A stretch of 7,873 nt of DNA. It comes from Gammaproteobacteria bacterium. GTDB lineage: Bacteria; Pseudomonadota; Gammaproteobacteria; JAPPPA01. This document shows, piece by piece, positions 1-6,600 of the stretch; position 1 is the first letter of the stretch, and every line of letters begins with the position of its first letter. The stretch spans positions 1 to 7,873 of the forward strand of contig JAPPPA010000150.1 of NCBI GenBank assembly GCA_028817755.1. The letters are read 5' to 3'. The notes under the pieces were generated by a model, which saw only the letters and a list, made by a program, of their open reading frames with translations, had not been told where the DNA came from and ran no database searches. The position numbers and the translations under genes were made by a program.

Positions 1-1851
1 GTCCATATGCAATTCGGTTTGCTGGCCGCCGCAAGTCACAGTTACGGCGCTCGGCACAAAATTGCTTGCGGCTAGGTGTGCGGGTTTTTCTTTGGCGGCG
101 GCAATAAATAATTCGTAATGAATGTTCTCGGCGCTCACGCCGTGTTTTTCTAAAGTGTCGCGCACATCTTCAACCATACTTTGCGGACCACACATAAACC
201 ATTCATCAACCCGATTCGCTGACGCATAGCTGCCCAATAGCTTTGCCACCTTGTCGCCGTTAATACGGCCAGCGAGTAGGGTTTGGTCAAATGCTGTTCT
301 AGGCCAACCGAGTGAGTCTTCGCGCGTGAGCGAGCCGCCAAATTCTTGCTGCTCTTCTTGCGATAAAAAGTGCAACAGTTGTAGGCGCTCTGGATATTCA
401 TGGCGCAAGCTTTCGAGCTCGTCCCGAAACATAATGCTGTCGGTGTTTTTATTGCCGTATAACAAGATGCAGCGGCTTTCCGGTTCAGCAGATAAGGTGG
501 TTTGAATGATCGACATCATCGGCGTAATGCCGCTGCCTGCAGCGATCAGTACATAGGTTTTGGCGTGATTGGCACTGAGCTGTGTGAAGAACCGACCGCT
601 GGGCGCCATGACATCTAGCTTGTCGCCAATGCGTAGTTCATTCATCACATAGCTAGAGAATGTGCCGCCCGGGATATGTTTAACGCCGATCATTAATTCG
701 CCGTCGATTGCCGAACTGCACACAGAGTAATTGCGGCGAACATCGCGCTCGCCGCCAATGTCGCTGCGTAAGGTAATGTGCTGGCCTTGGGTGAAGCTAA
801 ATGTGCTTTTTAGTGGCTCTGGCACCTTGAAGGTAACGGCCATGCTGTCGTCTGTTAGCTGGCGCATGCTTTGTACGCGCAGCTTATGGAATTGCGCGCG
901 GCCGCTAGCGTCATTGCCTTGGCTGGGTTCGTCAGTCGGTTCCGGCAAGCCTCGCCAAGCGCGGTAATCTTCGTTGCTCAGCGTTTTGCCCCAAACATTA
1001 CTAATCGCAGAGCCTTGGCGTAGATAGGCATCTTCGTTTTTTAGCCACGCGCGGCGGTAGGCATAAAATGGAATCGAAGGGTGCAAGTGATGCACAAGAT
1101 GGTAATTCTGCGACAGCATCAGCGGTGTGAAGAACCACTCCATACCAACGCGGTTGCGCGTTGCCTGAAAACGGTTGCTACGTGACGTGTGTTCTAACCC
1201 GTTATGCGGCAACCAGTCGAACCACCAAATCAGTAAAAACACGGCTACCCGGTTAGGGATTAAATACAACGCCGCAAATTCCCAGAACCAATCCGCCTGC
1301 CAAGACCACAGAATGAGGCCGACAAAAATGCTCAAGTGAACAGCCGTTTCAATCACTTCGGCTATCGGCCGTTGCTTTGCGTGCTTGGCCCAAAAAACGA
1401 TATAGCGTAAATCCATCCACGGCCAGCGCAGTGGTTGCAGCAGTGCTGGGCCATCGCTGCACCATGCATCCGGGTCGCGGCCATCGTCGTGCTCATTGGT
1501 GTTGCGGTGGTGCTCAATGTGAATAAAACGTAAAACTGAAAACGGCGCGGCAATAGAAACAAAAGGCATGCTCAGGCGGCCAAAGACTTCATTGATCCAG
1601 TCGGACTGGCCAACCGCGTGATGCGATGCGTCGTGCAGTACGGTAAACATCACAAAATAGACGGCGGCATTAATCGCCATCATTGGCAGCGTGGAAAGCT
1701 CACCGTTTAACCATGCGTTTACGGTGAGCACCCAAATAAGGAATGTCGCAGTCCAGAGTAGAACCGTAGGCCACGCAACGACCGGTACGGTTTCACCGGT
1801 ATCGGGTAATACGTTGTTGGCTTGCTTACCGGGAATGGCAGAGCTAGACAT
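1..1851 (-). CDS. Fatty acid desaturase fused to PaaE-type ferredoxin reductase (3' end beyond window)
   Basis: 617 codons are visible; the C-terminus is cut by the left edge. Residues about 20-300 form a membrane fatty acid desaturase domain with three histidine boxes that would hold a di-iron centre: HDASHH (73-78), HIEHH (111-115) and HLVHH (251-255). There is also a WFDWLPHN segment (210-217), and hydrophobic stretches lie near 23-43, 55-72, 165-185 and 192-212. From about 321 the protein becomes a PaaE-like reductase: FAD-binding RRNYS (372-376), NAD(P)-binding AGSGITP (438-444) and CGP (554-556). Residues after about 602 look like the first strand of a plant-type [2Fe-2S] domain, whose cysteines lie off-window. 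The inferred role is an inner-membrane O2-dependent desaturase or hydroxylase that takes electrons from NAD(P)H through its own reductase; the substrate is unknown. The ATG at 1851 is supported by GGAG (1858-1861) six bases upstream. The gene follows the isomerase gene by 101 bp. The domain calls are firm; the reaction is not. Confidence 0.92.
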   Translation of the reverse strand, partial: MSSSAIPGKQANNVLPDTGETVPVVAWPTVLLWTATFLIWVLTVNAWLNGELSTLPMMAINAAVYFVMFTVLHDASHHAVGQSDWINEVFGRLSMPFVSIAAPFSVLRFIHIEHHRNTNEHDDGRDPDAWCSDGPALLQPLRWPWMDLRYIVFWAKHAKQRPIAEVIETAVHLSIFVGLILWSWQADWFWEFAALYLIPNRVAVFLLIWWFDWLPHNGLEHTSRSNRFQATRNRVGMEWFFTPLMLSQNYHLVHHLHPSIPFYAYRRAWLKNEDAYLRQGSAISNVWGKTLSNEDYRAWRGLPEPTDEPSQGNDASGRAQFHKLRVQSMRQLTDDSMAVTFKVPEPLKSTFSFTQGQHITLRSDIGGERDVRRNYSVCSSAIDGELMIGVKHIPGGTFSSYVMNELRIGDKLDVMAPSGRFFTQLSANHAKTYVLIAAGSGITPMMSIIQTTLSAEPESRCILLYGNKNTDSIMFRDELESLRHEYPERLQLLHFLSQEEQQEFGGSLTREDSLGWPRTAFDQTLLAGRINGDKVAKLLGSYASANRVDEWFMCGPQSMVEDVRDTLEKHGVSAENIHYELFIAAAKEKPAHLAASNFVPSAVTVTCGGQQTELHMD

Positions 1852-1881
1852 GGCGGGCTCCAAACGTTAACAGTGCGCGAC

Positions 1882-1910
1882 AGTCTAGCTATCGGACTGA
1901 GGTATGACCC
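1882..1910 (-). promoter_or_regulatory. Weak candidate promoter of the desaturase-reductase gene
   Basis: A TAGACT hexamer (1882-1887, minus strand; 4 of 6 to TATAAT) could be the -10 box. The hexamer 17 bp upstream, GGGTCA (1905-1910), is a poor -35. A poor -35 is typical of activator-dependent promoters and would fit the palindrome at 1909-1926. This is a pattern match only. Confidence 0.3.
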
Positions 1911-1926
1911 CTAACTTTAGTTAGGG
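1909..1926. promoter_or_regulatory. Perfect 18-bp palindrome, candidate operator
   Basis: CCCTAAC-TTTA-GTTAGGG is a perfect 7-bp inverted repeat around a 4-bp centre, in the 101-bp gap between the isomerase gene and the desaturase-reductase gene. Neither strand has a T-run after it, so it is unlikely to be a terminator. If TAGACT at 1882-1887 is the -10 box, the dyad centre falls about 42 bp upstream of transcription start, the usual position of an activator touching RNA polymerase at -35. The cognate regulator is not in the window. Confidence 0.5.
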
Positions 1927-1952
1927 ATTTGGAACCTGCAAGTTATTGAATG

Positions 1953-2657
1953 TTATGGCGTTTGGTATTGCTGGCGCATTTGCCCAATTTGGCGGTTTAG
2001 CCACTTTTCTTGCTGCAGCCGTTGCCAACGAGAGGTCAGGCTAGAGCGTTGGCTCTGCCAGCTAGGAATGCTGGGTTCGCGTACAGAAATCACACGCACT
2101 AAGTGCTTGCCGCGGGTGGACTGAATGGGGCCGAACCAGCCTGCAGGTGTTGGGCCGGTAATCGCGTTGGCAAAATCTTTGCCGAACACGCGCTCTATTC
2201 CGGTAGCCGACAAAGAGTAGAAAAAGTTACCGGCCGCAAACAGGTCGCCAGACACGGCTAGCCCGGCATTGAGGTCGGCTAATAGCTCTGTAGCGTTTGG
2301 AAGAAAGCGGAAATAATGCTGCTCAAAGCTGTATAGCGTTGGCTGAGCGTATTCCAACTTATGCTCGTTGTAATACTCAATCAGCTGGTTGTTGTTAGGT
2401 ACCAACACCGGCGCCTGATTAATCAAAAACAAGCGTGTTAGCGAGGCTAGGCATTTTTGTTCTAAGGCCTCACCTTCTAACTCTGGGTTTTCATCTAGCA
2501 CCGACTGCCGCGCGCGGCTGGTACAGTTAAAACCCAAGTCTTGGCCTTTTCGAACCAATATCTGCTCGTTACTCAGCACCTCAGCGGCGGCTAAGCTAGG
2601 GATACATAATGTTGCGGCTGCTACGCAGGCCGCTAAAAGTTTGCTGTAGTTGCTCAT
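1953..2657 (-). CDS. Secreted parvulin-type (PpiC/SurA-like) peptidyl-prolyl cis-trans isomerase
   Basis: 234 residues. The N-terminus is a Sec signal peptide with likely cleavage after SLAAA (residue 25), giving a periplasmic protein of about 209 residues. Residues about 106-192 resemble a parvulin rotamase domain. The SFEQHYFRF strand carries a histidine (114) and the closing GWFGPIQSTRGKHLVRV segment carries another (185), the two ends where parvulins keep their active-site histidines. An alpha-helical N-terminal region (26-100) and a charged, Gln-rich C-terminal helix (198-232) flank it, as in SurA-like chaperones. The mature chain has only two cysteines (45, 69), which could form a disulfide. 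The Shine-Dalgarno is weak (AAAGAAAG shortly before the ATG). A sigma70-like promoter at 2693-2721 and the terminator upstream make it separately transcribed from the DUF1302 gene. The inferred role is folding of an envelope protein, perhaps the neighbouring outer-membrane protein; isomerase activity is not proven, as the domain is divergent. Confidence 0.8.
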   Translation of the reverse strand: MSNYSKLLAACVAAATLCIPSLAAAEVLSNEQILVRKGQDLGFNCTSRARQSVLDENPELEGEALEQKCLASLTRLFLINQAPVLVPNNNQLIEYYNEHKLEYAQPTLYSFEQHYFRFLPNATELLADLNAGLAVSGDLFAAGNFFYSLSATGIERVFGKDFANAITGPTPAGWFGPIQSTRGKHLVRVISVREPSIPSWQSQRSSLTSRWQRLQQEKWLNRQIGQMRQQYQTP

Positions 2658-2692
2658 TATCTTTCTTTAGCTAACTTCATGAACCTAACGAC

Positions 2693-2721
2693 AGTTTATG
2701 AAATAAAAAAAACACTGACAA
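2693..2721 (-). promoter_or_regulatory. Sigma70-like promoter of the isomerase gene
   Basis: On the minus strand, TTGTCA (2716-2721; 5 of 6 to the -35 consensus) is followed by exactly 17 bp and TAAACT (2693-2698; 4 of 6 to the -10 consensus). It lies 35 bp upstream of the isomerase ATG and downstream of the DUF1302 terminator, a coherent place for a new transcription unit. The spacer is rich in T. Confidence 0.6.
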
Positions 2722-2792
2722 CGTATTAACTTGGAATATAGACGTCTTTGTTTTTTATGGCATATAGCTACGTAAGCATAGCGGCGCCTGAA

Positions 2793-2828
2793 TAAAAAAC
2801 AGGCCGCCCGGTGGAGGACGGGCAGCCT
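2793..2828 (-). terminator. Rho-independent terminator after the DUF1302 gene
   Basis: In minus-strand RNA the arms (2819-2828 and 2801-2810) form a 10-bp stem with one G-U pair around an 8-base loop, followed after one G by six U residues (2794-2799). It begins 24 bases after the DUF1302 stop codon. It is GC-rich and in the right orientation, so it should end the transcript that carries the DUF1302 gene before the isomerase gene. Confidence 0.85.
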
Positions 2829-2852
2829 GAAGTCCTCAGAATGGTGGAGGAA

Positions 2853-5144
2853 TTAAAAGTCGTAGCGGAAAGAGATTGAGTAGTTGTCGCGGTCGTTTTC
2901 TAAGTTACGGTCGCCTGCGCCAGAAAATATCTGGAACTCAAAAGTGGTGGCGAAGTTGCCCTTCACAAATTGTGAGCTGGAAAAGAAGAACTTACGGTCT
3001 TCAACAAAATTGCCGCCAGGGCCCGGACTGTTGCCGTTCACATCCACGAATAGGCCTAAGGTTTGATTGAGGTTGGCGCCGAAAATCAGGTTGTTATAAG
3101 TCGAAATCGCCAACACCCGGAAACCCCAAGAGAAGGAATCAGCAAAGGTTGAAAGCGGCTCTTGGATCTTGTTTTGGATGAGCGCGCCGCGTAGGCAGTT
3201 GCTGGTGTCATTAACCAACACATTGTTGTTTTCGGTGCAGCCGTTTTGTTCGTCATATTCCTTGCGGCCAGGACTGGCATGATCTTCTGCACCCGGTGCT
3301 TCGTATTGCAGTACGGCTTTATCGGGTAGGTCGAATACCTTGGTGGCGGCTATGTCGCCAAGCAAAATCACGCTATCGGCGCCGAATGGGTTAGTACCCA
3401 ATGAATAAATAAAGGTGTTGCTGATATTGGCGACTTTATGGCGGTTATAACCGCGAATAAGGGTGCCCGGTTCAATCGCTGGTAGCTCGTAGGCGTTGCC
3501 GTTCGCGGAAGGGTCGGCGGCGGCTTCGTCAGCGCGATAAAACTGCTCGGCAAACGAAGGCACGGCCACATCACGCGAGCCTTGGAAGGCCGGTGCAAGC
3601 GAGTAGTAATACAAATCCGTGGCATGTACTTGCAGCGGCATATTCGGGAAATAGGCGATCTCGCCTGCCCAAGATAAATCGCCTACGGTGGTATTGAATG
3701 AAAAGCCGTATAAGCGAATATCTTCCGGGTATTCCAAGAAAATAGCGCCACTATCAGCGTGTTTCAGCGCGCCAAGTACCGCAATATCGTCGGGGTCTAG
3801 ATTAAGCACGGTTTGACCAATGGCGCTAAAGGCACCGTTAAGCGGGCTGTTGGAGTCAATCAATGCGTCGTATAAATCGCCAGCACCGCCCACAATTTGT
3901 GCCGCTGAGCCAATCGGGTCGGTTGGGTCAAAGCTGCCGTCTGGGCGATCGGTTGCGACAAAACCCGCGTAGGGCAAACGTGAGTGATAGTTCATCGCGT
4001 AAAAACCCATTTCGGTGTCGTTTAGCCATTCGGCGTAGTACTTCAGGCCAAGGCCCCATTGGCCTTCGTCGTTTGGCGTAATGTCGCGTTCGGTACGGCA
4101 AATGGTACGGCCGGCATCGCCACCGCGATCAGCTTGATAAGGGCCGAAAATTTCTAGTGCAGCTTGTTCGCCGGGTTTGTCGTATTTGGCTAGGTCACGG
4201 TTAATGCAGCCACGGCCGATATTGGCGCGGTCGTTGCCGTCGTCGCGAATGTTATGAGGGTCTTCGGCAGAGTTGGCGAGCGCGTATTTGCCGCCGGTGC
4301 CAGCCACGTCAGAAGTAGAAAAATAAGTGCCGTGTGGATCAATCTGAATCGGTTCCCACTTCAGTTGGTAGAACAAATCCAAGTTGATGTTTTCGGTCAG
4401 GTCGATGCCTGCAGTTGCTAATGGCACCGGGTTAAATAGTTCTTTTAAATCCATGCCCGGTGTGCGCAGGCGGATTAAATTCGGCGTGTTTACCGAGTTA
4501 ATAGAATTGACCACAAACGTGGTGCTTTCGCCCCAGGAAATGGTTTGATTGCCCACGCTGAGCGCGAGGGTGCGGTCGAACATATCAAACTCGCCATAAA
4601 CGGCGATGTCTTCCAATATTGCGCTGTAAGCCACTTCATCTTCCACGGCTTTTTCACGTGGTGTGGTGGCAGGTTGGAAGGTGGTGTCTGGGTGGTGTTC
4701 TTCAAAATCAGCAGCACTCGGATCGTATAGCGCGATTAAGCGAGCGAAGAGGCTGAAGTTTTCCCACGCGAGGCTAAAGTCGGTGGTGATTTTGGCGGCG
4801 CTGTGGGTAATGTCGCCTTCTTCATAGTTGAGGTTGCCGTTGTCACCATTGGGGTTGTTATTGCCCGGCGCATTAATAAATTCGTAGGTTTCTTGGGCAT
4901 CGAATACGCAGCCGCCTAGTGCGTCGGCAGGGTCGTTAGGGTCGGTTACGCAGAGGTTAGAACCGCCCGGGTTGTTGTACTTAGAGACGATGTTTTGATC
5001 GCGCTCTTTCATGCGCCAGCGCGCACCTACGGTGAGTGCAGTGTCGGCGCTGCCTTCAATGTCGCCCCAAGAAAAATCAAAGGCGAAAGCATGGTTGTAT
5101 GGCACTAGCAGTGCGGCTAGTGAAAGTATTCTGAGGTATCGCAT
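2853..5144 (-). CDS. DUF1302 family outer-membrane protein
   Basis: 763 residues from the ATG at 5144. Residues 1-21 are a Sec signal peptide (cleavage after NHAFA, before FDFSWGD). The mature start (GDIEGSADTALTVGARWRM) and the segment near 198-241 (GNQTISWGES, then NSVNTPNLIRLRTPG and KELFNPVPLA) are hallmarks of the DUF1302 family. Alternating amphipathic strands run to the last residue, and the chain ends SFRYDF, the terminal Phe typical of beta-barrels recognised by the BAM machinery. Six cysteines fall in three pairs (65/79, 313/349, 636/650) in Asn/Asp/Gly-rich segments that are probably surface loops. The function of the family is not established; its genes often sit next to DUF1329 genes and lipid or hydrocarbon metabolism genes, but no DUF1329 gene is visible here. 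It lies 119 bp downstream of the sterol-desaturase-like gene and ends at a strong terminator. The inferred role is passage or binding of a hydrophobic substrate at the outer membrane. Confidence 0.88.
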   Translation of the reverse strand: MRYLRILSLAALLVPYNHAFAFDFSWGDIEGSADTALTVGARWRMKERDQNIVSKYNNPGGSNLCVTDPNDPADALGGCVFDAQETYEFINAPGNNNPNGDNGNLNYEEGDITHSAAKITTDFSLAWENFSLFARLIALYDPSAADFEEHHPDTTFQPATTPREKAVEDEVAYSAILEDIAVYGEFDMFDRTLALSVGNQTISWGESTTFVVNSINSVNTPNLIRLRTPGMDLKELFNPVPLATAGIDLTENINLDLFYQLKWEPIQIDPHGTYFSTSDVAGTGGKYALANSAEDPHNIRDDGNDRANIGRGCINRDLAKYDKPGEQAALEIFGPYQADRGGDAGRTICRTERDITPNDEGQWGLGLKYYAEWLNDTEMGFYAMNYHSRLPYAGFVATDRPDGSFDPTDPIGSAAQIVGGAGDLYDALIDSNSPLNGAFSAIGQTVLNLDPDDIAVLGALKHADSGAIFLEYPEDIRLYGFSFNTTVGDLSWAGEIAYFPNMPLQVHATDLYYYSLAPAFQGSRDVAVPSFAEQFYRADEAAADPSANGNAYELPAIEPGTLIRGYNRHKVANISNTFIYSLGTNPFGADSVILLGDIAATKVFDLPDKAVLQYEAPGAEDHASPGRKEYDEQNGCTENNNVLVNDTSNCLRGALIQNKIQEPLSTFADSFSWGFRVLAISTYNNLIFGANLNQTLGLFVDVNGNSPGPGGNFVEDRKFFFSSSQFVKGNFATTFEFQIFSGAGDRNLENDRDNYSISFRYDF

Positions 5145-5150
5145 TGTCAC

Positions 5151-5155
5151 CCTCC
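5151..5155 (-). promoter_or_regulatory. Ribosome binding site that fixes the DUF1302 start
   Basis: GGAGG on the minus strand lies six bases before the ATG at 5144. A GTG two codons earlier (5150) would directly abut the GGAGG and is too close to be used, so the ATG is preferred. Its first GG also ends a 6-bp inverted repeat, CCAAAC (5171-5176) with GTTTGG (5154-5159), which could partly mask the site in RNA. Confidence 0.75.
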
Positions 5156-5208
5156 AAACAGTGCTGCTTGGTTTGGCTAATTGTTTTTGTTAAATACTAT
5201 GTTGCCGA

Positions 5209-5238
5209 TTTGCAGGGCCAAGAAATTGACCCTGCAAA
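5209..5238. repeat. 9-bp perfect inverted repeat between the sterol-desaturase-like and DUF1302 genes
   Basis: TTTGCAGGG (5209-5217) and CCCTGCAAA (5230-5238) are perfect complements. After one mismatch, three more pairs (CAA/TTG) close a 4-base loop. Neither strand has a T-run after the arm, so it is not a standard intrinsic terminator. It overlaps the shared regulatory block at 5223-5254. It could be an RNA processing or stability element between two cotranscribed genes, or part of a protein binding site. Confidence 0.5.
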
Positions 5239-5254
5239 CCAACCTTTTGACTGC
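5223..5254 (-). promoter_or_regulatory. Shared upstream block, copy B: direct repeats 21 bp apart, upstream of DUF1302 gene
   Basis: This 32-bp block matches 6565-6596 at 23 positions without gaps. The outer eight bases at each end are identical in the two copies (AAATTGAC and TTGACTGC on the plus strand). Each end carries TTGAC, with copies starting at 5226 and 5247, exactly 21 bp apart and in the same orientation. It ends 78 bases before the DUF1302 ATG. A possible promoter with TTGGCC and TAGTAT (5194-5199), 16 bp apart, lies just beyond it. Tandem sites two helical turns apart are typical of AraC-type activators, but the regulator is unknown. Confidence 0.55.
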
Positions 5255-5263
5255 AGGTGCCAG

Positions 5264-6514
5264 CTAGGCCTGATGTTTCACTGCGAAGTCGTGCGTGACT
5301 GGCGGGTTCCAGTTGGAATTGCCGAACAGAATCCAGAAGCGGTCTTTCCAACTTTTGTTTTTCCACAGCTCGTAGCCGATTTGCGCCATACCGCCACAAG
5401 CGAGTCGTAGCGGATGCATGTATAGCTCTGGATTGCCGGTTAGACCGACGGGCGGGCGTTCTTCGCGTAAGCCGCTATAGGGGCCGAACATGCGATCCCA
5501 TAAGCCAAACAAACCGCCGCCAATATTGGTCATGTTTACGGCGCCGTTTTTGCCTGCGTCGGCTTCTTCAGCGGAGTGGTGCAGGTAGTGATAAGGGCCA
5601 TTTAGGAACAACCAGCCCAGCGCTTTAATAATCGGGTTTTTACGGCCCTCGTGATACAGCGCGGTGTTGTGTCCGTAGATTTCTGAAATCAAGAACACCA
5701 TGTTGATAAGAATAAATTCCACGTATAGCGGGTCTGGCGAGAACAGCTTGCTCGCTGCCGCGAAGATTAGGTTGTACGGAATCACCGCAAATAAAAACAG
5801 CGGAATGGCGTAAAACACTTCTGACGTGGTTGGGTAAATCAGCTGTGGTGATAGGTGGTGCTGACGATGGAACAGCAACCAGCCTGCGCGGAAGGTATGG
5901 CCCACGCGGTGTAACCAGTAGTGCAAAAAGCCTTGCAGCATATACACCACAAAAATCGTTAGAATCGGGTGCAACTCAATAATGGTCGGCACCTTGCTTA
6001 CCCAAGAATGAGCGACGGCTGCGAGTTGCTCGATGGTTGTCCAGCCGATGCTGAAGTCTTCAAATAAGAAGTAACTAATTACGCCCAGCGTCACCAATAC
6101 GATTTGAATGGCGACGATGTTGAAAAGGTTAACTAGGCCAATCGTGCCCAGTAAGCGCAGCGGAAAAGCCTCGCCTTCATGCGCCTTAAATTTGAAGTAG
6201 CCGCGCATCACAATATAGGCGCGCCAAATAATGCCGCCGAAGAATAAAGCGGCAACGGCAATCAGCGGAATCGGGCTGCCCATGGCTTCGCCGTAGCCGT
6301 TTAGGCGCTCAATCAAGTCCTGCCAAGCGCCAATAGAGTCGTCCTCTCCCAAACCGGGGCCAAGGCGACCAGCGTGATTCATAAACAGCCAAAACGTGCT
6401 CGTAAAAACAATCGCAAAGAGCACGACATAAGCGTTAGCGAGCGGTCGCCAAAATTTTTCATTGGGCTCAAAAAGTTCTGCGTCCCAAAGCCAGTGTTTT
6501 AGAGTTTGAAGCAT
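5264..6514 (-). CDS. Sterol desaturase / fatty acid hydroxylase superfamily membrane enzyme
   Basis: 416 residues, an integral inner-membrane protein with hydrophobic segments near 27-46, 82-103, 125-150, 182-197, 233-256 and 265-281. The histidine clusters of the superfamily are all present: HYWLHRVGH (198-206), HRQHH (216-220), a middle histidine pair (282, 287) and HYLHH (309-313). WDRMFG (339-344) is the usual closing motif. These histidines would bind a di-iron centre that uses O2 to hydroxylate or desaturate a lipid-like substrate. The chain is longer than many family members because of an extended N-terminus and a tail of about 70 residues after WDRMFG. The ATG at 6514 has a strong Shine-Dalgarno, AGGAGG (6520-6525), five bases away. 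It needs an external electron donor; none is encoded in it. It shares an upstream regulatory block with the DUF1302 gene that follows. The family is secure; the substrate is not identifiable, and sterol is only the family name. Confidence 0.92.
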   Translation of the reverse strand: MLQTLKHWLWDAELFEPNEKFWRPLANAYVVLFAIVFTSTFWLFMNHAGRLGPGLGEDDSIGAWQDLIERLNGYGEAMGSPIPLIAVAALFFGGIIWRAYIVMRGYFKFKAHEGEAFPLRLLGTIGLVNLFNIVAIQIVLVTLGVISYFLFEDFSIGWTTIEQLAAVAHSWVSKVPTIIELHPILTIFVVYMLQGFLHYWLHRVGHTFRAGWLLFHRQHHLSPQLIYPTTSEVFYAIPLFLFAVIPYNLIFAAASKLFSPDPLYVEFILINMVFLISEIYGHNTALYHEGRKNPIIKALGWLFLNGPYHYLHHSAEEADAGKNGAVNMTNIGGGLFGLWDRMFGPYSGLREERPPVGLTGNPELYMHPLRLACGGMAQIGYELWKNKSWKDRFWILFGNSNWNPPVTHDFAVKHQA

Positions 6515-6540
6515 GACTCCCTCCTAATATCTTTAGCGAA

Positions 6541-6569
6541 AGTATAAGGATGGCCTATAGGCTTAAATT
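6541..6569 (-). promoter_or_regulatory. Candidate promoter of the sterol-desaturase-like gene
   Basis: A good -10 box, TATACT (6541-6546, minus strand; 5 of 6 to consensus), lies 26 bases before the ATG. The hexamer 17 bp upstream, AATTTA (6564-6569), is a poor -35 and overlaps the proximal repeat of the block at 6565-6596. This suggests activation by a bound protein. The spacer contains a perfect 10-bp palindrome, GCCTATAGGC (6553-6562). Confidence 0.5.
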
Positions 6570-6596
6570 GACTGGAGACACCATCTTATTGACTGC
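6565..6596 (-). promoter_or_regulatory. Shared upstream block, copy A: ATTGACTG direct repeats 21 bp apart
   Basis: ATTGACTG occurs at 6567-6574 and again at 6588-6595, the same strand, exactly 21 bp apart. The block aligns without gaps to 5223-5254 upstream of the DUF1302 gene. The near repeat overlaps the -35 position of the promoter at 6541-6569, the layout expected for a directly contacting activator. The intergenic region is divergent, so the site could also influence the plus-strand lipoprotein gene. Confidence 0.6.
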
Positions 6597-6600
6597 TGAC

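Noticed and set aside
251..967. Open frames on the plus strand at 251-505 and 731-967
   Set aside because: They lie opposite the desaturase-reductase gene, whose protein shows uninterrupted family motifs. Their translations are low-complexity Ser/Arg-rich with no recognisable domain.
1..1851. AlkB-type alkane hydroxylase identity for the fusion protein
   Set aside because: The histidine boxes (HDASHH, HIEHH, HLVHH) and their spacing fit the fatty acid desaturase superfamily; the longer AlkB motif set, such as NYxEHYGL, is not present.
1909..1926. Terminator for the isomerase gene
   Set aside because: The stem is only 7 bp and AT-containing, and neither strand has a T-run after it.
2625..2657. 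Lipobox-like LLAAC (residues 7-11) in the isomerase precursor
   Set aside because: The cysteine comes before the hydrophobic core of the signal peptide, which continues to a standard signal peptidase I site at SLAAA.
5144..5410. Plus-strand frame 5144-5410 spanning the intergenic gap
   Set aside because: It covers the regulatory gap and the opposite strand of the sterol-desaturase-like C-terminus, has no Shine-Dalgarno and shows no domain.
6568..6594. TTGACT hexamers as -35 boxes for rightward promoters
   Set aside because: No -10-like hexamer lies 16-18 bp downstream of either copy on the plus strand.
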